DNA of 64,000 nt from Pseudoglutamicibacter albus (GTDB taxonomy: Bacteria > Actinomycetota > Actinomycetes > Actinomycetales > Micrococcaceae), in NCBI RefSeq assembly GCF_031458175.1, contig NZ_JAVDXX010000001.1, forward strand, positions 124,001 through 188,000, in the 5' to 3' direction. The notes under the pieces were generated by a model. It was not told where the DNA came from. It saw only the letters and a program-made list of their open reading frames with translations, and searched no databases. Of the stretch, positions 42,204 to 48,456 are shown one piece after another (within the stretch, counting starts at the first letter, position 1; each line of letters begins with the position of its first letter). The position numbers and the translations under genes were made by a program.

Positions 42204-42235
42204 GGGGGTTGTCGCGACGCATCGCGACAACCCCC
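42204..42235. terminator. Bidirectional hairpin, same type as 35961-36006
   Basis: A 14-bp perfect stem GGGGGTTGTCGCGA / TCGCGACAACCCCC with a CGCA loop lies between the convergent GMC and AtoE copy 2 genes. Confidence 0.85.
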
Positions 42236-42285
42236 TCTCGTTCGTTTAGTTAGCTGCGTTGGAGACACAGCCTCGGGCCGGTGGG

Positions 42286-43809
42286 TTAGGTGAGCATGAA
42301 GCCCCACACCAGAACGGAAATCGTGTAGATAATTCCGAGCACCACGAGGATCAGCACAAGGTAGCCCATCACGTCACGCAGCTTGAGCCCGGAGATCGCG
42401 AGCGCGGGCAGAATCCAGAACGGCTGGATCATGTTGGTCCACTGGTCACCAATCTGAATAGCCATCGCTGTGGCGGCCTGGTCCGCGCCCAGCGCGGTCG
42501 CGGCTTCCGCCATCACCGGTCCTTGCACGGCGAACTGGCCGCCGCCCGAAGGCATGAAGATGTTCAGGAAACCAGCGGAGATGAATGACCAGAACGGCAA
42601 GGACTCCGCGGTCGCGAACGCTCCGAACGCATCCGCGACAGCGACAGCCAAACCAGTCGCGCTCAAAATAGCCATGATGCCGGCATAGAACGGGTACTGG
42701 ACGATGAGGCCAGTAACAATCTTGACGCCATCATTCACCGCTGTGAGGAAAGCCGATGGGCGCGTGAACAACAGGACAGCGAGGAACAGCAGCATGAAGT
42801 TCACCATGTCCAGATTCAACGCTCCACCCTTGAGGAAGTAGCGGGCCGCGAACACCATCGCGATCAACCCGAAACCAATCCCAACAACCCGGGAATCATT
42901 CAACCGGCTAGCAATAGTTGGGACATCATCCTGCGCAGGCTTCGCCACTACCGTGCCGTAAGCGGCCCGGTCAATCTCACGAACCTTCGCCGGGTCCGTG
43001 GGGTGCAACAGCATGTTGAACAGCGGCAAAATAACGAGCGTCGCCAACGTTGTCAGCAACATCTGCGGGGTGAAAACCGTCTCCGACAACGGGATCACAC
43101 CCACCTGTTTCTCCATAAAGCTGCCAGGCGTAGCCAACAGCAGCGGGACTGGAGCCGAAATCCCAAAACCAAAAACAGCAAAACCCGAATAGCCCGCAGC
43201 GATAGCGAGTGGATAATGCAAGCCCTTAACGTTCATCGCGAGCTTTTGCGCAACAATACCGCCCATCACCAGGCCGAAGCCCCAATTCAGCCAAGAACCA
43301 ACGCCAGCAACCACAGTTGCCGTGACGATAGCGACGCGCGGCGAATAAATCTTAGATGCCAAGCTATCCAGGAAACGATCCACCGGTGGTGTCTTCGCGA
43401 GCACATAACCCGACAACAGCACCAAAGTCATCTGCATTGAGAAGGCCAACAGGTCCCATAAACCTGCGCCCCAGTAATCGACAACCTTGAGTGGGCTGGT
43501 GCCGCGAACTATGACCGCTAAAGCCATCGTTGCGACCGTCAAGAATATTGCTATGACGAACGGATCCGGTAGATATCGATCCATCAGATTCGAGAAGAAC
43601 TGGACCGCCGCTTCAAGCGGGCCGCGCCTCTTCCGTCTGGCCTGTATTTGACTGGACTGTATTTGGTTGGTCTTTAGTTGTGTGGTTTCTGTTCGTGTTT
43701 GTGTTTCCGTTTGTGCGGATTGTGTCTGCGTTGTCTGCAAGCCATCTTCCTCTGGTTCGGCTTGCTTTTGACGCTTCCGCTTGAGGGTTAGAACCCCATT
43801 TTTCATCAT
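42286..43809 (-). CDS. AtoE-family short-chain fatty acid transporter, copy 2, with Gln/Thr-rich N-tail
   Basis: A 507-residue permease colinear with the copy at 36031 from RRGPLEAAVQFFSNLMDRYL onward. It shares the blocks GYVLAKTPPVDRFLD, WLNWGFGLVMGGI and MPSGGGQFAVQGPVM. It differs by about 49 extra residues after MMKNGVLTLKRKR. This cytoplasmic tail is made of Gln, Thr and Ser (QTTQTQSAQTETQT and similar) and is encoded by a biased tract at about 43638-43742. The tract may have arisen by slippage, and it may also be a real start problem. However, the ATGATG start and the first residues resemble those of copy 1. Substrate as for copy 1: a short-chain carboxylate. It is transcribed alone. 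Confidence 0.86.
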   Translation of the reverse strand: MMKNGVLTLKRKRQKQAEPEEDGLQTTQTQSAQTETQTRTETTQLKTNQIQSSQIQARRKRRGPLEAAVQFFSNLMDRYLPDPFVIAIFLTVATMALAVIVRGTSPLKVVDYWGAGLWDLLAFSMQMTLVLLSGYVLAKTPPVDRFLDSLASKIYSPRVAIVTATVVAGVGSWLNWGFGLVMGGIVAQKLAMNVKGLHYPLAIAAGYSGFAVFGFGISAPVPLLLATPGSFMEKQVGVIPLSETVFTPQMLLTTLATLVILPLFNMLLHPTDPAKVREIDRAAYGTVVAKPAQDDVPTIASRLNDSRVVGIGFGLIAMVFAARYFLKGGALNLDMVNFMLLFLAVLLFTRPSAFLTAVNDGVKIVTGLIVQYPFYAGIMAILSATGLAVAVADAFGAFATAESLPFWSFISAGFLNIFMPSGGGQFAVQGPVMAEAATALGADQAATAMAIQIGDQWTNMIQPFWILPALAISGLKLRDVMGYLVLILVVLGIIYTISVLVWGFMLT

Positions 43810-44035
43810 TCCCCCTAAGGGCTCGTTGAGTGTTGGTATTTACACACTTTCAACGCCGCGCGGCATCGCGTTAACGCCCGGTGAAGAAGACCCCTTTCCG
43901 TAGCTGCAAACTGGTATGCCGCGGACGTTGAGAAAGAGCGTATGCGCTGTGGGAGGGCGGGACGACGAACATGACGAAATGCAACGCGCCCCGGTCTGCT
44001 TGCGCAACGCCGCTACGCGGAACGTCCATTATCGG

Positions 44036-44195
44036 AGGGCCTGTTCGGAGATATCTGTCCGCGGAACGTCACCCATTGTTTCCCTGCGAGTGTTTCAATG
44101 GGTTCATGAGCGAGAAACTTTTTGAACACGAATCTGAAGAGTCCATGAGCCGTGAACAGGCCGCCGCCCGCCTGCGCGACCTCGCCGATGCGCTT
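44036..44195 (+). repeat. Direct duplication of the amphi-Trp gene 5' region, left copy
   Basis: About 160 bases from AGGGCCTGTTCGG through the first 30 codons of the amphi-Trp gene repeat at 46805-46968 with scattered differences. The copies have the same orientation and bound the 2.6-kb islet. Confidence 0.8.
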
Positions 44196-44225
44196 GATGA
44201 GATTCTCGCCGTGGGTAAATGTTAG
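44106..44225 (+). pseudogene. Truncated copy of the amphi-Trp protein gene
   Basis: A 39-residue frame, MSEKLFEHESEESMSREQ and on to LRDLADALD, which matches the intact protein at 46875 for about 30 residues and then diverges into EILAVGKC and a stop. The beta-sheet domain that carries the amphi-Trp motif is missing. It could still be translated but is unlikely to function. Confidence 0.78.
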
Positions 44226-44538
44226 GCGCATCTTTAGTTAGTGCGTCCCTCCTAAGGCAGTCGGGAACACATCGATCGAGACCGCCCCGACGTGGGAGTC
44301 GTTCTTGAACGAGCACGCCTACTCTCACTGGAGAAGCGCTCTGCCCCTCATCGCCACCCAGACGAGTGCTCTGGTATATCCTCGTAGTCGGCGAGGGGCT
44401 CGGCAGCGCTGAAGGCGGGCACGCAGCACCCGACCGATTCTATAAACGTGGGTAACGGTTATTCGCCTATTAACGTGGTGATCCGAGGGGCAGTCTAATT
44501 CGGTGTTAGGCTTTAAGTATGCAGGGGAGGTGAAGTCG
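44226..44538. other. 313-bp gap before the toxin-antitoxin pair
   Basis: No gene is seen. It probably holds the promoter of the Panacea gene. The base composition is lower in G+C than the flanking genes by eye. Confidence 0.4.
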
Positions 44539-45138
44539 ATGGACTACTTGTGGCAGTTTATTTCTTGGACTACCAGACGTGAGGCTGATGAGGCGCTTGC
44601 CCCCTCTATTACGAATATGAAGGCGCAGAAGTTGGCCTATCTCGCGGAAAGTCTCTACGGACACTTGGAGTCTCGCGACCTTTCTGCAGGGGCGTTCCAG
44701 GCGTGGGAGCATGGTCCGGCCCAGCCAGAACTGTACCGGGCTATTAAATCTCGTGTTGGTGATAATCCTGCCGCTCCGTTGCCGCCTTTCTCGGGGGGTA
44801 ATGCCCTTTCGAAGGATATTGAGGAAATCTACGAGGGGGTATGGGACAATTTCGGCGGAATGACTGCCAACCAGTTAAGAAACTTCACGCACACGTACGG
44901 CCCCTACGACCGTCATTATCGCCGCGATGTTCGAGACATCGACATTCCAAAGGACGAGATTCACGAAGCTTGGCCCGAGTTTATTAACGGCCTGCACATT
45001 TTCGAACGCTCGCCTGAAATGCGACGTCGGGTTGTGGCGCTCGCAAAGTTGCCCAGGACGGTTGCTTCCTCGCCAATGAGTGGGATCCATGGTGAAATAG
45101 TTCACGACGTCCTCGTGGGACCCTGTGTCGAGTCGTGA
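44539..45138 (+). CDS. Panacea-domain (DUF4065/SocA-like) antitoxin
   Basis: 199 residues from ATG 44539, with GGGGAGG about 8 bases upstream; the frame opens at GTG 44503. The Panacea fold is shown by KAQKLAYLAESLYGHLESRD near 27 and AFQAWEHGPAQPELYRAIKS near 52, followed by an all-helical remainder (IEEIYEGVWDNFGGMTANQL, THTYGPYDRHYR). In the family these motifs read KLxKLLYYxQ and AWxHGPVxPxxY. Panacea proteins neutralise many unrelated toxins by direct binding. The stop overlaps the GTG start of the next gene by 4 bases (GTGA), which indicates strict coupling. Codon and base use differ from neighbouring core genes, which suggests transfer. Confidence 0.82.
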   Translation: MDYLWQFISWTTRREADEALAPSITNMKAQKLAYLAESLYGHLESRDLSAGAFQAWEHGPAQPELYRAIKSRVGDNPAAPLPPFSGGNALSKDIEEIYEGVWDNFGGMTANQLRNFTHTYGPYDRHYRRDVRDIDIPKDEIHEAWPEFINGLHIFERSPEMRRRVVALAKLPRTVASSPMSGIHGEIVHDVLVGPCVES

Positions 45139-45521
45139 GTTTGTCGTTTCCGCTGGTTATCCGCCAAGGATGCCTTTATTACGTGAAAGATGAGAAAATT
45201 ACCTTCATCTCCGAGGGTAAACGAACTCGGCACGCTACTCGTCGTCCGGTTCTAGTCGTCTCCCGTGACAACGTGAATGATGAAGACTCTTATGAGGCAG
45301 TTTTTGTATGCCCAATTTCTAGTGGAGGCAACTCATCGGACTTTGACGTTAAAATTGCGGCTTTTGAAGGTGGGCAGCGAAAAAAGAGCTGGGTGAGAGT
45401 CGAACACCTTCAGCGCTTGCTTAAGAACGACTTGGAAGCATGTCTGTCGCAGGACGGGATTTCAGCTGCCGCTTTGGAGAATGTTCTTGCTAACATCGCA
45501 GAAATGTTTTTTCCCCGATGA
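45135..45521 (+). CDS. PemK/MazF-like toxin
   Basis: A 128-residue small protein from GTG 45135. RQGCLYYVKDE opens a MazF/PemK-like barrel, RRPVLVVSRDNVN near 36 and EAVFVCPISSGGN near 54 are its core strands, and KSWVRVEHLQRLLKN near 84 matches the VRxExLxxL strand of the family. MazF/PemK toxins cleave mRNA at short motifs. The catalytic Arg/Thr set cannot be assigned with certainty. It follows the Panacea gene with a 4-base overlap, antitoxin first. The combination of a Panacea antitoxin with a PemK-like toxin is the inferred PanTA pair. Confidence 0.78.
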   Translation: MSLSFPLVIRQGCLYYVKDEKITFISEGKRTRHATRRPVLVVSRDNVNDEDSYEAVFVCPISSGGNSSDFDVKIAAFEGGQRKKSWVRVEHLQRLLKNDLEACLSQDGISAAALENVLANIAEMFFPR

Positions 45522-46320
45522 GCCCTCCGTGAGGAGGTATCTGGCGCCCTCTTCTCGAGCGGCCCGCGCTACTCCTGCATGCTAGGGGCGAGGTAAAGGG
45601 AATATCGACTACCTCCTATCGGTCTGGTCTTTTGTAGTGGGGGACTTGCTTGTGACTTCGGCACGATATTGAGTTTGCAGTGGGTGCGACGACTAGGTGA
45701 GGCTGGTTTCTGTGATCATCTCCACTGTGGCAGCGGGTCATAATTTGTTCAGTTCGTTTGAGTGTCGCTAGTGATATGTAGTATTTTGTTCTAGCTAACC
45801 CGGTGCCGATGGGCAAGTATTGAGTAGATAGTCGCGTGATGGAACGTGATGGAATCTTAAATCGGTATCCTGGTCTTGACATCTGTGCGCCGCTGGGGTC
45901 TACGGTTCCACTGTTCGGTGAGGTTGCCAGACCACGCTTTGTCCAGATCGGTTTGATGTTGCGATAAACGCCAAGAACTCGTGGCGACTCCCTCCAAAGA
46001 GGGGCAATCTGAGGTATTTTTGGTACCGTCGAGTTGACGAACCCACATAGGCTAGTGCCCAGGTGGGTGCATTACCGGGTTGTTGAATGACCGCCTGAAA
46101 TGTCGCCAAGATATAGCCCATTGAATTTAGGATTTTCTCTTGGAGAGGTTCTTTATAAGGTGCGTGCGGTAACGCTGACAGGGTGCTTCAGACAATACTT
46201 CAGATATCGCGAAGTAACGCGAGCAGAAAAGTTAGAATTGATGCAACAAGAGAGGTAAAACTGCAGCATCAAGCGCACTGCCTGTTCGCTGAAGTTGCCG
46301 TGGTCTGGATAATAAAAATG
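45522..46320. other. 800-bp lower-GC region without a recognised gene
   Basis: Short frames exist on the minus strand, for example 45900-46121, whose product contains YVGSSTRRYQKYLRLPLFGG. I recognise no family and see no supporting ribosome site. The composition and position suggest debris of mobile elements between the toxin gene and the IS3 relic. Confidence 0.4.
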
Positions 46321-46334
46321 GCCTTATGCAGAGC

Positions 46335-46721
46335 AACAACGCTTATCCGTTAAGGATTGGCGAACAGCTTTTTACGATGATGATGCCCGCAACATTCATC
46401 AGATTTGGTTGGAACCTGATGAGGTTTATGGTGCTCGGCAGATCACTGTAGAACATGCTGAGCGCTACTGCACTTCGGATAACAGGAAGCCGTTGCTAAG
46501 TGAATGCGCTTAATCGGGATAGAAGTGGTTCCGCGCGGCACCTTATCCCCCTGCTAACTGCCCAATCTACGCACAGGTTGCCTTATCCAAACCTGCTCAA
46601 GCACATATCCGAAACCGCTGGGCTGATCTGGATGTGGATGTTGGACTTTACCTATCTGCCCACCGGCGAACCCTGGTTGCACTTGTACACAGTCGACGAG
46701 AACCATTCCCACAGGGTCTGA
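46335..46721 (+). pseudogene. Degenerate IS3-family transposase remnant
   Basis: Two pieces in different frames are readable. NIHQIWLEPDEVYGARQI (46391-46444) matches the IS3 OrfB stretch before the integrase core (VYGARK motif). WMLDFTYLPTGEPWLHLYTV (46633-46692) and DENHSHRV match the first and second catalytic Asp regions (WxxDxTY and DxxSR). The sequence between and after them is missing or broken by stops. No ends or target duplication can be seen. Confidence 0.65.
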
Positions 46722-46804
46722 GATCGGGCGATGAACAGCGTTCGCGGTGCACGCTTTGGTCGTAGTCCCTGGAGAAGGAACAAGTAATACGCGATTATGT
46801 TGCA

Positions 46805-46968
46805 GGGCCTGTTCGGGAAGTATCTGTCCGCGTAACGTCACCTTGCGTTTCCCTGCGAGTGCTTGAATGGGTTCATGAGCGAGAAACTGTTTGAACACGA
46901 ATCCGAAGAGTCCATGAGCCGCGAGCAAGCAGCCGCCCGCCTGCGCGACCTCGCCGACGCGCTCGAAC
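46805..46968 (+). repeat. Direct duplication of the amphi-Trp gene 5' region, right copy
   Basis: Counterpart of 44036-44195; it starts AGGGCCTGTTCGG and runs into the intact gene. Confidence 0.8.
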
Positions 46969-47105
46969 GCCAAAACAAGGTACGCGTCCAGTCCGGCGAA
47001 ACCGACGTCATCGTAGACATGCCGGACCACGTCGGCTACGAATACGAAATCGAAGTCAAACAAGGCGGAAAGTCGGAGATCGAAGTCAAGATCTTCTGGA
47101 AGTAG
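46875..47105 (+). CDS. Amphi-Trp domain-containing protein
   Basis: A 76-residue protein. The N-terminal half is helical and acidic (MSEKLFEHESEESMSREQ, LRDLADAL). The C-terminal half is a small beta domain: VRVQSGETDVIVDMPDHVGY, then EYEIEVKQGG and EIEVKIFWK, with the final aromatic pair FW. This is the layout of proteins annotated as amphi-Trp domain proteins, whose function is unknown. The gene ends normally and a hairpin follows at 47155. A truncated second copy exists at 44106. Confidence 0.72.
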   Translation: MSEKLFEHESEESMSREQAAARLRDLADALERQNKVRVQSGETDVIVDMPDHVGYEYEIEVKQGGKSEIEVKIFWK

Positions 47106-47154
47106 GGCAGGCGGGGCGGACGCCTGAGAAACAACAGAGCCGCCTTAATACAAC

Positions 47155-47195
47155 GATGCCGCCGTGCACTGAACATGCCAGTGCACGGTGGCATC
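47155..47195. terminator. Bidirectional hairpin
   Basis: A 17-bp stem with one G-T pair (47155-47171 with 47179-47195) and a 7-base loop, followed by CTTTTA. It lies between convergent genes. Confidence 0.85.
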
Positions 47196-47235
47196 ACGCT
47201 TTTAGTTGCGGTCGCAGTCGCAACCGAAATAGCGG

Positions 47236-47799
47236 CTACGAACGCAGCGTGCGCATCGCGCCTTCAACTCGCTGCAGCTCTTCAAGCATCGTCTTCGCGG
47301 CGGCTACGTGATCCTCGGTGGCGATGAACTTGCCGTCCTCGAGGTACTTGCCGAAACCATGCAACGCGACCTGCTCCGTGAGCGGGAACAGCTTGAGCGT
47401 GGACGTGATCGGCTTCAACGTCTGCACCGCACGCATACCGCCCGAAGCGCCGCCGTAGCTCACAAAACCGAGCGGCTTGTAATGCCACTCAACCCACAGA
47501 TAATCCAGGGCGTTCTTGATCGCGGCCGGGAAACCGAAGTTGTATTCCGGCATCACAAACACAAAAGCGTCCGAACCGTCCACGAGCTCCGACCACTTCT
47601 TAGTGTGCTCATGCTGGTAATCACGCAGGCGCGGATGCTTCGGCTCGTCCATCATCGGCAAGTTGATCTCGCCGAGGTCAGCAACCTGAACCTCAAACCC
47701 ATCAAACTCGCGCGCGACCTTCTCAAACCACCGCCCGATCGGCAACGCCTTACGGCCAGGTCGGGTACTAGCAATCACGATGGTCAACGTCGGCTTAGC
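47236..47799 (-). CDS. NADPH-dependent FMN reductase family protein
   Basis: 187 residues from GTG 47799, with GGAGG 8 bases upstream; the frame also opens at GTG 47817. It is a flavodoxin-like fold: TIVIASTRPGRKALPIGRWF is the phosphate loop, FVFVMPEYNFGFPAAIKNAL near 95-115 is the signature of the family, and VSYGGASGGMRAVQTLK contains the next flavin loop. Relatives reduce FMN, quinones, azo dyes or chromate in the cytoplasm. It is transcribed alone. Confidence 0.9.
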   Translation of the reverse strand, partial: AKPTLTIVIASTRPGRKALPIGRWFEKVAREFDGFEVQVADLGEINLPMMDEPKHPRLRDYQHEHTKKWSELVDGSDAFVFVMPEYNFGFPAAIKNALDYLWVEWHYKPLGFVSYGGASGGMRAVQTLKPITSTLKLFPLTEQVALHGFGKYLEDGKFIATEDHVAAAKTMLEELQRVEGAMRTLRS

Positions 47800-48222
47800 C
47801 ACGAAAATTCCTCCCACAAAAGTTCAACAAAAGAATCAGCCCCAGAACATCCTAAAGGGGGCCTCCCACGCCGATGAGGTGAGTGCGGCGGGGAGCTGCG
47901 GCAAATGTCCGGGGCTAATTCCCGGTCATGGACCGGCCATCGATGAGAAGTGAGGAAAACGAGTGGCGACACTAGAAGCCTGGACTGGTAGAATTACATA
48001 CAGCTCATCTGCCATGTGTAGACGGAGTATCTGGGCCGTCCGTTTCCGGGCGGCTCTCGCCTTTCACGCTTAAGTTTGCCCCATCGTAGGCCGGCTAGCC
48101 CGAGGAGCTCGGGTGGCATAACACCCGCGGTGCCGGGCCCGAATAGCTTCGGCGCGGGCTATGGTTTTCGTAAACACTCCACTCGTGGGATCGAAACCTA
48201 CCTTCGCGACAAGGTCCCCACC
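47800..48222. other. 423-bp intergenic region with several GC-rich inverted repeats
   Basis: Between 48090 and 48180 there are short inverted repeats, such as CCCGAG-GAG-CTCGGG near 48099-48113. These could form a leader RNA for the small Cys-rich gene. I do not recognise a known RNA family. A tRNA fold does not work here. The 47818-48080 part shows only promoter-like space. Confidence 0.35.
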
Positions 48223-48402
48223 ATGTGCCGATGCGTCACCTGCAAAACCTGCGGCAAACCAACCTGGGCCGGCTGCGGCCAACACATCGAACAAGCGCTC
48301 GCCGGCGTCCCCAAATCACAACGCTGCCAAGGCCACGCCAGAGAACCAGCTAGCGGCGGCATCGCACGCTTCTTCAGCAAACTGTTCGGTCGCAACGAAT
48401 AA
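48223..48402 (+). CDS. Small Cys-rich conserved protein
   Basis: A 59-residue protein starting MCRCVTCKTCGKPTWAGCGQ, with five Cys residues in the first 18 in a C-x-C-x2-C-x2-C-x8-C pattern. It then continues HIEQALAGVPKSQRCQGH and a basic amphipathic tail (IARFFSKLFGRNE). The Cys/His set could bind zinc. The frame is open further upstream but the extra residues look non-coding. Similar short proteins are common in actinobacteria, without assigned function. A hairpin follows at 48407. Confidence 0.65.
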   Translation: MCRCVTCKTCGKPTWAGCGQHIEQALAGVPKSQRCQGHAREPASGGIARFFSKLFGRNE

Positions 48403-48406
48403 CAGC

Positions 48407-48430
48407 GCCGGCAAACACCGAGGTGCCGGC
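48407..48430. terminator. Hairpin after the small Cys-rich gene
   Basis: GCCGGCA / TGCCGGC 7-bp stem with a 10-base loop, between convergent genes. Confidence 0.6.
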
Positions 48431-48456
48431 CAACACCGAGCCGCCGCTAACGCGGC

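Noticed and set aside
48085-48200. Possible tRNA
   Set aside because: I tried both strands for a T-arm and an acceptor stem; GTGGGATCGAAACCTAC does not pair as a T-arm, and no cloverleaf could be built.
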